A DNA stretch of 64,000 bases from Betaproteobacteria bacterium (GTDB lineage Bacteria > Pseudomonadota > Gammaproteobacteria > Burkholderiales > JACQAP01): positions 1 to 64,000 of the forward strand of contig JACQAP010000016.1 in NCBI GenBank assembly GCA_016194905.1, written 5' to 3'. Below are positions 27,006 through 35,450 of this stretch, piece after piece (position 1 is the first letter of the stretch; each line of letters starts with the position of its first letter). The notes beneath the pieces are model-generated. The model searched no databases. It saw only the letters and a list, made by a program, of their open reading frames with translations, and had not been told where the DNA came from. The position numbers and the translations under genes are program-made.

Positions 27006-27809
27006 ATGTCGCGCGCCAACCGCCATTTTCTGCCTGGTCAGATCTGGCACATCACGCACCGCTGTCATCAGAAGGCGTTTCTTCTCAAGTTCGCGCGAGA
27101 TCGGCAGCACTATGTTCGCTGGCTCTTCGAGGCGAAAAAGCGTTTCGGGCTCTGCGTACTCAATTACACAGTCACCTCCAACCACGTTCACCTGCTGATA
27201 AGGGACACCGCTCCCGGCGTGATCTCCCAAAGCATTCAGCTGGTAGCAGGGCGCACCGCCCGGGACTATAACCAGCGCAAGGCACGCGCAGGCACGTACT
27301 GGGAGGACCGTTATCACACGACGGCAGTCGACGCCGACGAATATCTCCGGCGCTGCCTGGTTTACGTTGACTTAAACATGGTGCGCGCCGGAGTGGTGAA
27401 ACATCCTGCGGATTGGCTGCACAGCGGCTATCGCGAGATTCAGGCGCCTCCCGAGCGCTACGCCATCGTCGATCTCGCCGCCTTAAGTGCGCTCACGGGA
27501 TGTTCGACCGTAGCGGAATTTCAGAAAGCCCACCGCGAGTGGGTGGACGAAGCGCTTGGTGCAGGGATGGGCGCGCGCGATGAATGATGGTCCGAAGCCA
27601 TCGCAGTCGGCAGTCGGGAGTATGTGAACAAAATGAAGGCAGCGCTTGGCAATCGTGCATCTCATCGACAGCTTGCAGAAGCGGATGGAATCTTCACGCT
27701 TCGGGAACCGGGCAGCTCCTATACGTCTCGTTTTAGCGATAAACGTGGCCCTCTAAGGCCGAATAACACGCATCTTTGGCGAGATAGTGCCGATGCAACA
27801 GGAGCTTGA
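27006..27809 (+). pseudogene. REP-associated tyrosine transposase (Y1/RAYT) with an in-frame stop
   Basis: IS200/RAYT-type transposase. The start at 27006 follows AAGGAGA and gives MSRANRHFLPGQIWHITHRC. The HUH-type metal motif is NHVHLLI and the downstream block is GTYWEDRYHTTAVDADEYLRR then DLNMVRAGVV. After ARDE the frame meets TGA at 27585-27587, but in the same frame it continues WSEAIAVGSREYVNKMKAAL then ADGIFTLREPGSSYTSRF to TGA at 27807-27809. This is the conserved C-terminal tail of the family. So the gene is a nonsense-interrupted 267-codon copy, either inactive, making a shortened 193-aa protein, or expressed by stop-codon readthrough. Confidence 0.85.
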
Positions 27810-27889
27810 CGTGGTCCGACCGGATTAATCGTGGATTTCAGCATGTACCATTGGATCGACTCCCAGATTGCATATCAAAGGTGAACGCC

Positions 27890-28629
27890 ATGCAGAATGC
27901 TCGAAAGTTTGTGCTGTTTGTATCAGCTGTTTCCCTTTTTATGCTTCACGGATGTTTTTTTTGTCTTTATACCAGGTGCCGTTATCGACAAGGTCAGCGA
28001 CACGATGACAGGCGCGAAAGGAAGTAACTGCATACGTGAAGATGTGAAAGTTGGCGATAAGGTGTATCTGCCGGACGGCTCCGTGGGCACGATAACGGAA
28101 ATCTCAGGAAAATCCAGCCGATGCAAAGATCCCAATATGCCAATTCGCGCAGTATTGGAACTATCAAAGGATAAAGGGTTCAACTACTCCTCACCCTACC
28201 AAAGTCAGTCTTCCGTTAGGTGCTGGATGGGAAACAAAGCAACTCAACCCAGCTATGGTGGCCTATGGAACCATCCTGCACGCAGTAAATCGGACTAAGG
28301 ACATCGGGCTATTTCTGATTGCCGTCAATAGAGAGCAAATTACCGATTTGATGGAATACGCCAGTTCGAAACGCGCCGATCAAGCAAGCAGATTGGATAA
28401 TTCCGTACAGTCTGAAATTATGCAATTGGAAGTGCATGGCAAGCACGCTTTCCGATTTGATGTAACCGGCAATCTCAAGGGCAGCAATAAGATGTCCATA
28501 ACGTACCGGCACACATTAATGGAAGGGGACAAGGAAGTGGCGCATCTCAGCGCGTGGACATCATCAACCAATTTCGACAAGCAAAAGGAAGCGATCAATA
28601 GTCTTTCAGAAGATATTGACGGCCTTTAG
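27890..28629 (+). pseudogene. Lipoprotein gene broken by two apparent frameshifts
   Basis: Frame one starts at ATG 27890 with a signal peptide and lipobox (FLFM-type core ending LHGC), then enters a run of eight T at 27955-27962. Removing one T gives a continuous product: HGCFFVFIPGAVIDKVSDTMTG, then GDKVYLPDGSVGTITEISG and RAVLEL. Past about 28195-28207 the coding look shifts frame again to LPLGAGWETKQLNPAMVAYG and on through ITDLMEYASSKRADQASRL to TAG near 28629. The segment is A+T-rich like the TIR-like gene. Whether this is one decayed gene or two adjacent small genes (second from ATG 28255, 124 aa) cannot be settled here. Confidence 0.55.
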
Positions 28630-28793
28630 GGGTAACGGGCTAGCTCAGGCCTGCAGTGTGCATAATGGATCGAATTCAATGCCAAATTACAGCTTCACAA
28701 ACCTGATTTCATATCTGCCCAATAATTATCAACACGCCTCGATCGCGCCCGAGTGCACCGGCACGGAACTGAAAAACAGAAGGAGAACCTTTC

Positions 28794-29024
28794 ATGGCGG
28801 AGCAGAACAAGACGAAAGTGATCATTCTTACCGGCAGCTACCGGATCAAGGGATATATCGAACTGGTGCCGGGGGCGCGGGTCACGGACTACATGACCGA
28901 GGCGAAGAATTTCATCGCGGTCACCGACGCCGAGGTCTGGGAAGCGGGCGAGCGCCGCGTGCTGGCCGCGCCGTTCCTGAATGTCTGCCGCGACCACATC
29001 CAGGTCATCACACCCGAAGGCTGA
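28794..29024 (+). CDS. Small conserved protein, DUF6812-like
   Basis: A 76-aa protein with an SH3/Sm-like beta pattern (KVIILTGSYRIKGYIELVPG, then TDYMTEAKNFIAVTDAEVW). It resembles small DUF6812-type proteins; this assignment is tentative. AGGAG lies shortly before the ATG. GC-rich again, unlike the preceding locus. Confidence 0.68.
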   Translation: MAEQNKTKVIILTGSYRIKGYIELVPGARVTDYMTEAKNFIAVTDAEVWEAGERRVLAAPFLNVCRDHIQVITPEG

Positions 29025-29046
29025 GCAATGTAATCGGGACGCAGCA

Positions 29047-29526
29047 TTGCCTGCCGAGCGTCAAATCAATGCAAAGGAGATTGCCGCTTTCATCAAGGAG
29101 GCGTTCTCAAACGTGACGCTGGGAAACGGCGTCGGGCTGCGGGAGGCACAAGGCCTCGACGACTATGCAGACGCGGAGACATGCTCGTCTTATCGTGCGA
29201 ACGACGAAAAGAACGATTGGAGTCGCATATCGGTCGTTGAGTTGAATGCGTGCTACAGCAGCTTGAGCTTCTTCGATGCGGAGGGCATGAGGTTCCACCT
29301 GCCTGCATTCCTCCTTGCAGGGTTGAGCGGTGGATATCTTCAGGACCTGTCTTTTCAGCTTGCCTATCTCAATGATTACAGCATCGGCCAATATACTTTG
29401 CTTTCACCGGCCCAACGCAAGGCCGTTCGAGCCTATCTGCTGTTCATTCTGGAGGATGAGAGCTATGCGTTCTCACACCCTCAGATTGTTCGAGCCTTGA
29501 ACGAGTACTGGACCGATCAATCGTGA
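29047..29526 (+). CDS. DUF6714-like protein
   Basis: A 159-aa protein from TTG 29047; the frame is open to 28981 but that overlaps the upstream gene. Visible blocks are GNGVGLREAQGLDDYAD, then ANDEKNDWSRI and LSFFDAEGMRFHLPAFLLAG, a pattern of DUF6714 proteins, whose function is unknown. The start is uncertain because no good ribosome-binding site precedes the TTG. Confidence 0.68.
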   Translation: MPAERQINAKEIAAFIKEAFSNVTLGNGVGLREAQGLDDYADAETCSSYRANDEKNDWSRISVVELNACYSSLSFFDAEGMRFHLPAFLLAGLSGGYLQDLSFQLAYLNDYSIGQYTLLSPAQRKAVRAYLLFILEDESYAFSHPQIVRALNEYWTDQS

Positions 29527-29530
29527 GCAC

Positions 29531-29695
29531 ATGAGAAACCGATGGTTACCGCTCCCGCTCCTCCTTGCGGCGGCAGCAGGCTGTGATGCCTTTACCGATG
29601 CCGCGACGCGCATCGCTTACGACATCGAAGCCGGCGGGTTCGACCCTGACCATTGCTTTCCTCACAGACCAGCTGCTTGCCGTTTTCGATACTGA
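29531..29695 (+). pseudogene. 5' fragment of a small lipoprotein gene
   Basis: ATG 29531 opens MRNRWLPLPLLLAAAAGCD, a clear lipoprotein signal with lipobox AAGC, then FTDAATRIAYDIEAG. From there the frame runs into the 26-bp sequence 29628-29653 that recurs at 32638-32663, and ends at TGA 29693-29695 after 54 codons. The likely missing C-terminal part is at 32593-32712. The segment between encodes a flavoprotein and a TPR protein. Confidence 0.6.
29628..29653 (+). repeat. 26-bp direct repeat, left copy
   Basis: Starts AAGCCGGCGGGTTC and ends GACCCTGACCAT; identical to 32638-32663 with flanks that differ at once on both sides. The distance between copies is 3010 bp. The copy here lies at the break of the lipoprotein 5' fragment. 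Confidence 0.85.
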
Positions 29696-29728
29696 GCTTC
29701 ATCGGTCAACCCGGGAGGAATACTACAT

Positions 29729-30868
29729 ATGAGCGCACGAATCACAGTATTGGGCGCCGGTTTCGGCGGCCTGGAGTTGAGCACAATCCTTTCGGAAGCC
29801 ATGGGCGATCAGGTCGAGGTGACTCTCATCGACAAGAGCGACGCCTTCATATTCGGCTATTCGAAGCTTGACGTGATGTTCGGCCGCGCCTCGCTGGAGG
29901 CGGTGCGCCTGCCGTATCGGAACTTCGTCAAGCTGGGGGTACGCCTTCTGCAGGAAACCGTCACGGCTATCGATCCCGCAACCAAGCGTGTCACGACCGA
30001 TGCCGGGACCTACGATTGCGACTACCTGGTCGTCGCTCTGGGTGCGGACTATGACATGGGCGCCACCCCCGGGCTGGCTGAAGGCGGCAACGAGTTCTAT
30101 TCCGTCACCGGGGCCGAGCGCGTGCGCGAAATCCTGCCAGGCTTCTCGAAAGGCCGCGCCATCGTCGGTGTATCCGCGGCGCCGTACAAGTGTCCGCCAG
30201 CCCCAAGCGAATGCGCGCTCCTGCTGCACGACTACCTGACGACGAAGGGTGTTCGCAGCCAATGTGAAATCACGATGGTCCTGCCTCTACCGAGTCCGGT
30301 GCCGCCGTCGCCAGAGACTTCCAAGGCATTGATCGCGGCCTTTGCCGAACGCGACATCAGGTTCATGCCCAATCGGCGCGTGGCCTCGCTGGATCCACGC
30401 CGTCGTGTTGCGCAACTCGACGACGGCAGCGAATTGCCTTACGAACTGTTCCTGGGGGTGCCTAAGCATCGTGCACCGGCGGTGGTCGAGGCCAGCGGCA
30501 TGGCGGAAAACGGCTGGGTGCCGGTAAACCCGAGAACGCTGGAAACGAGATTCCCGAATGTCTACGCGGTCGGTGACATTGCCAATACGGGAACGCCGAA
30601 GGCGGGCGTATTCGCCGAGGGCGCCGCCAAGGCGGTCGCCATGTCCCTCTTGTCGCAAATTCGGGGCAACGGCCAGGGCGGTCTTTATGGCGGGGCGGGT
30701 TCCTGTTACATCGAATTCGGCGCAGGCCGGATTGGCCGCGTGGACGTAGATTTCTTCTCCGGCCCCAAACCGACCGGTACCTACCACGAGCCGGCGGTTG
30801 CGTTGCGTGCCGACAAGGAGCATTTTGGCTCGAGTCGCCGTGCCCGGTGGTTCGGCCTCGGATCATGA
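29729..30868 (+). CDS. FAD-dependent pyridine nucleotide/sulfide-quinone-type oxidoreductase
   Basis: A 379-aa flavoprotein with an N-terminal FAD-binding Rossmann motif (ITVLGAGFGGLE) and a second FAD contact YAVGDIANTGTPKAGVFAEG. SAAPYKCPPAPSE resembles the catalytic-cysteine region of sulfide:quinone oxidoreductase-like proteins, but only one Cys is evident there, so sulfide oxidation is not established. It may be membrane-peripheral. GGAGG lies upstream of the ATG. It is followed after 29 bp by the TPR gene; both lie between the 26-bp direct repeats. Confidence 0.85.
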   Translation: MSARITVLGAGFGGLELSTILSEAMGDQVEVTLIDKSDAFIFGYSKLDVMFGRASLEAVRLPYRNFVKLGVRLLQETVTAIDPATKRVTTDAGTYDCDYLVVALGADYDMGATPGLAEGGNEFYSVTGAERVREILPGFSKGRAIVGVSAAPYKCPPAPSECALLLHDYLTTKGVRSQCEITMVLPLPSPVPPSPETSKALIAAFAERDIRFMPNRRVASLDPRRRVAQLDDGSELPYELFLGVPKHRAPAVVEASGMAENGWVPVNPRTLETRFPNVYAVGDIANTGTPKAGVFAEGAAKAVAMSLLSQIRGNGQGGLYGGAGSCYIEFGAGRIGRVDVDFFSGPKPTGTYHEPAVALRADKEHFGSSRRARWFGLGS

Positions 30869-30897
30869 TGAGCCGCGAAGCGAATGGATGAGCATGT

Positions 30898-32592
30898 ATG
30901 ACAAGCGGCAAATTCCCCGAGCGGAAACCGGGTAAGTCAGTGCAGCGAAGACGTCATCCTGTCTTCGTGTACCTCGCTGCCGGTCTGACGGTCGTCCTGC
31001 TTGGAAGCTGGGCCGCCGAAACACGAGGGCAGGGCCAGCAACACGCCGGCCATGTCTTAGGTACGGTTGTCTTTCCCGTCACGTGCTCCGATCACGCCCA
31101 GGTCGAGTTCAATCGCGCGGTCGCCTTCCTGCATCACATGACCTATCCGCAAGCGCGGGAGGCTTTCGAACACGTTGCCACGACCGATCCGCAGTGCGCG
31201 ATGGCGCATTGGGGCATTGCGATGACGCTGTTTCAGCCGCTGTGGCCGACGCGGCCGCGACCCGAAGCGCTGCAGCGGGGATGGGAGGAGGTGCAGAAGG
31301 CCAAAGCCCTGCAGCCGCCGACGGAGCGGGAACGGCTCTTCGTGGCGGCAGCGGAGGCGTTCTTCCTAGATCCGGCATCGTCCGATTACTGGCTGCGCAT
31401 CCGCCGGTGGGAACAGGCCTCGGAAAAAATTTATGCCGCCTTCCCCGATGACGCTGAGGCGGCCGCGTTCTACGCCCTGGCGCATCTGGCCGTCGCTCCC
31501 TCCGATGCGACATCCCGGGCGTATTCCGACCGCGCCGCCGAAATCCTGCTCCGCGTGTATGAGCGCAATCCGGACCATCCGGGCGCGATGCACTACCTCG
31601 TCCACGCCAACGACGCACCGGGTCGCGAACGCGAATCGCTGGAGATCACGCGCAAATACGAGTCGGCCGCTCCGCGCAGCCCACACGCGTTGCATATGCC
31701 GACGCATATCTATACGCGCCTCGGCGATTGGGATGGGGTGATCCGGGGAAACCTGCTGGCGGCGGATGCGGCTCTCGAGTACCCCGCGGGAGACCACGGA
31801 GAATTCGTTTGGGACGAGTTCCCCCATGCGATCGAGTACCTCGTCTATGCCTATCTGCAGAAAGGTGCGGACGAAGAAGCCGCCGTGCAGTTGCAGCGAC
31901 TGCGTTCAAGGGCCCGGCTGGAACCCACTTTCAAGACGGCTTTTCACCTGGCATCCACGCAAGCGCGCTATGTGCTGGAGCGGCGCGACTGGAGCGCTGC
32001 CGAGCTGATCGTTCCCCGCGAGCCCGCGACCCTCGACTGGGATCGTTTCGCCTGGCCCGAAGCCATAGCGCTGTTTGCACGCGGCCTGGGCGCGGCCCAT
32101 CTGGGAAGAATCGACGAGGCCAGGGCGATCGGTGCGCGGCTCGGGGAACTCGAAGCTGCGACGCGCAAGGCGGGGGAAGATTTGTTTGCCCGCAATATCC
32201 AGATGCTTCGCCTCGAGTTGAGCGCCTGGCGCGCGCACATGGAAGGAAAAGAGGAAGCCAGCGTTGCGCTGATGATAGAGGACTCGGAACTCGAGGCCTC
32301 GACGCCGAAGCATGCCGTGACGCCGGGACCCACTCTTCCCGCCGACGAGCTCCTCGGAGACCTTCTCATGGAGCAGGAGCAACCGGCGGCGGCCCTTGTG
32401 GCGTACCAGCGCGCAATAGAACGCTATCCTCGGCGTTTCAACATCCTGCTGAGCGCCGCTCGCGCGGCACGCACGCTTGATGATGAACCCATGGCGCGCG
32501 GTTTCTATGCCGAGCTTCTCGAAGTCGCTGACGGCGGGACGCGGCAGCCCGCTCTGAAAGAGGCACAGAGTTATGTGGCTCGGCGGCGGTGA
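30898..32592 (+). CDS. Exported TPR-repeat protein
   Basis: A 564-aa protein with a membrane anchor or signal (VFVYLAAGLTVVLLGSWAA, about 22-40) and many TPR-like helical pairs. Examples are FNRAVAFLHHMTYPQAREAFEHV, split here as FNRAVAFLHHMT and YPQAREAFEHV, then MAHWGIAMTLFQPLW, FYALAHLAVAP and ALVAYQRAIERYP. HALHMPTHIYTRLGDWD is characteristic of a widespread uncharacterised family. Function is unknown, probably protein-protein interaction outside the cytoplasm. The stop is directly followed by the 3' lipoprotein fragment. Confidence 0.83.
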   Translation: MTSGKFPERKPGKSVQRRRHPVFVYLAAGLTVVLLGSWAAETRGQGQQHAGHVLGTVVFPVTCSDHAQVEFNRAVAFLHHMTYPQAREAFEHVATTDPQCAMAHWGIAMTLFQPLWPTRPRPEALQRGWEEVQKAKALQPPTERERLFVAAAEAFFLDPASSDYWLRIRRWEQASEKIYAAFPDDAEAAAFYALAHLAVAPSDATSRAYSDRAAEILLRVYERNPDHPGAMHYLVHANDAPGRERESLEITRKYESAAPRSPHALHMPTHIYTRLGDWDGVIRGNLLAADAALEYPAGDHGEFVWDEFPHAIEYLVYAYLQKGADEEAAVQLQRLRSRARLEPTFKTAFHLASTQARYVLERRDWSAAELIVPREPATLDWDRFAWPEAIALFARGLGAAHLGRIDEARAIGARLGELEAATRKAGEDLFARNIQMLRLELSAWRAHMEGKEEASVALMIEDSELEASTPKHAVTPGPTLPADELLGDLLMEQEQPAAALVAYQRAIERYPRRFNILLSAARAARTLDDEPMARGFYAELLEVADGGTRQPALKEAQSYVARRR

Positions 32593-32712
32593 TTCCACGC
32601 GCGTTTTGTCGATACGCCCCGGACGTACATACTGGAAAAGCCGGCGGGTTCGACCCTGACCATCGACATCGAAAGACGCGCTAGCCGGGCTGTTGTCACG
32701 AGTGTCCGCTAG
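32593..32712 (+). pseudogene. 3' fragment of a small lipoprotein gene
   Basis: An open frame without start codon reads FHARFVDTPRTYILEKPAGS, then TLTIDIERRASRAVVTSVR and TAG at 32710-32712. It looks like the C-terminal part of the small lipoprotein whose N-terminal part is at 29531. The KPAGSTLT codons are the 26-bp direct repeat, here in the frame that makes sense. The central part of the gene is missing from both pieces. Confidence 0.5.
32638..32663 (+). repeat. 26-bp direct repeat, right copy
   Basis: Exact second copy of 29628-29653, here inside the readable lipoprotein C-terminal frame (encoding EKPAGSTLTI). Together the two copies bracket the flavoprotein and TPR genes. Confidence 0.85.
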
Positions 32713-32721
32713 GAACTACTT

Positions 32722-32912
32722 CTTGAACCACGGAGGGCACGGAGAACACGGAGAAAGGCAAGGAGGAGACAGGACAGGAAACTGCAGAAATATTCTTGGG
32801 GGGTCAATCACAATGTGAACAACTTGGCGCCATTTGCAGATCGCCAGCACGTTATAACTTTCTGTTCTTTCCTCTTTTTTCTTCGTGTCCTCCGTGCCCT
32901 CCGTGGTTCAAG
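32722..32912. repeat. Inverted-repeat element R3, CACGGAG type, empty form
   Basis: A 191-bp element with perfect 23-bp terminal inverted repeats beginning CTTGAACCACGGAGGG. Inside the ends the 9-bp units continue (GGACACGAAG, GAACACGGAG). No gene inside. It ends three bases before the stop codon of the EamA gene at 32915. Confidence 0.85.
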
Positions 32913-32914
32913 AT

Positions 32915-33796
32915 TTAAACTGACGCGGGGCGCGCCTGCCGAAGGCTCGCTATCTGGTTCGCAACCAGCGCTCCTACGACAACCCCGCCACCGATCAGCG
33001 CGGCCTGGCTCGGGCGTTCGCCGATCAGCACCCAGACCGACAGTGTGCCGAAGATGATTTCGAGGATCGACAGCAGTCCGATCTCCGCCGAGGCGAGGTG
33101 GCGTACCGCGACCATCATCAGCAACAGTCCCGCGCCGAGCTGGACGACGCCCATGACGGACAGCAGAGCGAGATCGCCGGTGCTCACCGACAACGGCAGC
33201 GCGAAGGGCAACGCGATCAGCATCGAGAAGATTCCGGCAAGCAGGACCGAAGGCACCATGTCGACGGCGGTGCGATGTTTGCGCAGAATGACGACGTTGG
33301 CGCCGAAGCCCAGCGGGATGCACAACGCAATGAGATTTCCGGCCCAGCCGTCGCCGCTCAGAGCGTCGAAGAACATCACGATGATGCCCCCGATTGCCGC
33401 AATCATCGTCAGCCAGGTGCGCGGCGCGACTTTCTCGCCGAGGAAAAGGCGCCCGCACACGGCAGCTACGAAGGGCGAAATGCTGCCTACCACCAGCGTG
33501 TTGGCGACGGTGGTCAGCGACAGGGCGAGAATGAAGCTGATCATCATCCCCGCGAACAGCAGTCCGGACAGAACTCCCGGCCAGCCCATGGCATGAACGC
33601 GGTGTAGTAATCGCGAGCCGTGCTGGAACGACAGCACGAGCAGCAGGAACAACGTCATGAAAAAGGAGCGCCAGAAAGCGATCTTCCAGCCGTCGGTGAC
33701 TTCCATGTTGCGCACGAGGACGCCCGCGGTGGCCCAGCACAGCGTGGCGCCGACCATCATGGCGATGCCCTTGCGATGCTCCGCAGGCGTTCGCAT
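32915..33796 (-). CDS. EamA/DMT family transporter
   Basis: A 293-aa inner-membrane permease with ten predicted helices in two EamA halves: LCWATAGVLVRNMEV and FVAAVCGRLFLGEKVAPR in the first, then LASAEIGLLSILEIIFG and GERPSQAALIGGGVVVGALV in the second. Substrate unknown, probably small-metabolite export. The gene is flanked on both sides by inverted-repeat elements (R3 and R4), which leave only 3 and 24 bp. Confidence 0.9.
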   Translation of the reverse strand: MRTPAEHRKGIAMMVGATLCWATAGVLVRNMEVTDGWKIAFWRSFFMTLFLLLVLSFQHGSRLLHRVHAMGWPGVLSGLLFAGMMISFILALSLTTVANTLVVGSISPFVAAVCGRLFLGEKVAPRTWLTMIAAIGGIIVMFFDALSGDGWAGNLIALCIPLGFGANVVILRKHRTAVDMVPSVLLAGIFSMLIALPFALPLSVSTGDLALLSVMGVVQLGAGLLLMMVAVRHLASAEIGLLSILEIIFGTLSVWVLIGERPSQAALIGGGVVVGALVANQIASLRQARPASV

Positions 33797-33820
33797 TAGT
33801 TACTACTTTCAGACAACACT

Positions 33821-34000
33821 CTCACCGCAGAGGACGCGGAGGACGCAGAGGAAAAACAAAGGAGAGGGAGAAGATATTGTAGAGGCGACTCATCGATCAT
33901 GGTATACGACCTGCCACGGTGGCCCAGGTTGGTACTGTTCAGAATTTCCCAACATTTCCCTCAGTATTTCCTCTGCGTCCTCCGCGTCCTCTGCGGTTAG
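33821..34000. repeat. Inverted-repeat element R4, GCAGAGGACGCGG type, empty form
   Basis: A 180-bp element. The left end reads ACCGCAGAGGACGCGGAGG followed by ACGCAGAGG. The reverse complement of the right end is identical over at least 27 bp. It represents a third sequence type with the same unit logic. No gene inside. The right end is 14 bp from the Ldh-family stop codon. Confidence 0.85.
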
Positions 34001-34014
34001 CGCGTGTGGTTAGA

Positions 34015-35079
34015 TTAGGCGATAGCCGAGGGTGCGGCGACGCCGAGCTTTTCGCTCCAGGTTTGCAGCGACGGCAGGATGCTCGGATAGAGTTCGACGC
34101 CGTCCTGCAACTGTTGCTCGCGGCGGCGCAATCCGGATTCGCCGGGCAGGCGCACGCGATCGAAACCCGGTCTCGGCAGCGTGGTGCGGCAGGCGTTCGC
34201 GATCCACTCGGTCTGGCGCACGAAATCCTCGCTGCCGCCGAACAGTGCCGGATCGAATACCTGGATATACACATTCGCCGCCCAGCCTTCATTCGGATCG
34301 GCGCGCCCGTGACCCGACAAGCCTTGCGTCAGTGCCTCCACCAGCAAGCCCAGCGCGTATCCCTTGTGCCCGTGATCCAGCCCGCCGATCGGCAGCAATC
34401 CGCCCTTCGGTTCGTTGAAGACCACGGCGGGATCGTCGGAAGGATGGCCGTGGCCATCGAGCACCCATTGTCCGGGCAGCCTGCGTCCTTCCTTGTTCAG
34501 CCGGCCGGTCAGTCCGTGCGTGGTGATCGACATCGAAACGTCGATCATCACGGGATCGCCCTTCGTCGGCCAGGCCGCCGCGATCGGGTTCGGCGTATGC
34601 GTGCCGGTGCCGCGTCCGCCATGCGGCACGACGCCACCGACTTCGGGACCGGAAGAGATCAGCATCACCATCATGCCCTGGTCGGTCACGCGCTTGAGAT
34701 ACGCGGCCAGGCAAGCGATATGGTGGCTGCGGCGGATGGTGACCGTGCAGGTGCCGAGTTTCTTCGCGCGCTCCAGCGCGAGATCGATCGCGCGCGCAGT
34801 GAGCCAGGTACCGGGCAGGCGCATGCCGTCCCAGGTCACAGCCGCGGGGAAGTCCGCGATCACGCGCGGCGATCCCGACTTCGTCATGCCGCCTTTGTCG
34901 AGATCATTCAGATAAGGTGCGAGCAACTGCAGGCCGTGCGTGGTGTGCCCGAGCAGGTCGCCCTCGACCAGGATTTCAGCGACGACTTTTGATTTGTCGG
35001 CTTCCAGCCCTGCCTTGTCGAGCAGTGCTGTGGCGAAGCGCACGAGGTCTTCGGCGCGGTAACGTAATGATTCAGGCAT
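34015..35079 (-). CDS. Ldh family (malate/L-lactate/ureidoglycolate) dehydrogenase
   Basis: A 354-aa NAD(P)-dependent 2-hydroxyacid dehydrogenase of the MDH2/LDH2 family. The catalytic-His block is GDLLGHTTHGLQLL; CTVTIRRSHHIACLAAYL, GGRGTGTHTPNPIAAAWP and DHGHKGYALGLLVEALTQG also fit the family. The ATG at 35079 (MPESLRYRAED) is chosen, since the longer frame reads into a repeat. Substrate not determined. A short copy of its 5' end lies at 35181-35227. Confidence 0.9.
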   Translation of the reverse strand: MPESLRYRAEDLVRFATALLDKAGLEADKSKVVAEILVEGDLLGHTTHGLQLLAPYLNDLDKGGMTKSGSPRVIADFPAAVTWDGMRLPGTWLTARAIDLALERAKKLGTCTVTIRRSHHIACLAAYLKRVTDQGMMVMLISSGPEVGGVVPHGGRGTGTHTPNPIAAAWPTKGDPVMIDVSMSITTHGLTGRLNKEGRRLPGQWVLDGHGHPSDDPAVVFNEPKGGLLPIGGLDHGHKGYALGLLVEALTQGLSGHGRADPNEGWAANVYIQVFDPALFGGSEDFVRQTEWIANACRTTLPRPGFDRVRLPGESGLRRREQQLQDGVELYPSILPSLQTWSEKLGVAAPSAIA

Positions 35080-35089
35080 AGAGCAAATT

Positions 35090-35130
35090 CTCAACGCAAA
35101 GGCGCAAAGGACGCAAAGGAGGGCAAGAAA
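35090..35130. repeat. Half element R5, CGCAAAGG type, left end only
   Basis: CTCAACGCAAAGGCGCAAAG followed by GACGCAAAGG and purine-rich GGGCAAGAAAGG, matching the left end of R6 and R8. No matching right end follows before the Ldh-like remnant at 35181. Probably a truncated element, 10 bp from the Ldh-family start. Confidence 0.7.
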
Positions 35131-35180
35131 GGAAAAACTGAACTGTCGAAGAGCGCGCCTCGGATGCTCGCACATTAAGT

Positions 35181-35227
35181 AGTTCTTCGAGGTCGTCGGC
35201 GCGGTAACGAGGTGTTTTGGACGTCAT
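35181..35227 (-). pseudogene. Remnant of a second Ldh-family gene 5' end
   Basis: On the minus strand ATG (35227-35225) opens MTSKTPRYRADDLEELLNV. RYRADDL matches RYRAEDL at the start of the intact gene, and a 22-base stretch is identical but for one base. The match stops within about 20 codons, at the half element R5. It looks like a leftover from a tandem duplicate or a recombination across repeats. Confidence 0.5.
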
Positions 35228-35254
35228 CTAAGAAATCTCAATCTCAATTTCAAT

Positions 35255-35437
35255 CTCAACGCAAAGGCGCAAAGGACGCAAAGTGCGCAAAGGAAAGCAA
35301 GGCAAGGAAAGTATTCTGTAGATAGCTACCCACGTCCGGAGATATCCGATGCATCCAGAAATGAGCGGCGTTTACTTTCAATCTCTTGTTTTTGGTTTCC
35401 TTTGCGTCCTTTGCGCTCTTTGCGCCTTTGCGTTGAG
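35255..35437. repeat. Inverted-repeat element R6, CGCAAAGG type, empty form
   Basis: A 183-bp element with ends CTCAACGCAAAGGCGCAAAG in inverted orientation. The interior shares an ordered set of blocks with R8: TATTCTG, TAGCTACCC, CGATGCAT, then GTTTACTTTCAAT and TTGGTTTCC. R6 and R8 are therefore true copies of one element, not just similar ends. The right end lies 13 bp before the alcohol dehydrogenase stop codon. Confidence 0.85.
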
Positions 35438-35450
35438 GTGTGTTGTAGAC

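Noticed and set aside
29636-29653. GGTTCGACCC resembling a tRNA T-arm in the 26-bp direct repeat, hence a possible tRNA-derived att site
   Set aside because: No acceptor, D or anticodon stem surrounds either copy and the T-stem does not pair correctly; the right copy reads naturally as lipoprotein codons.
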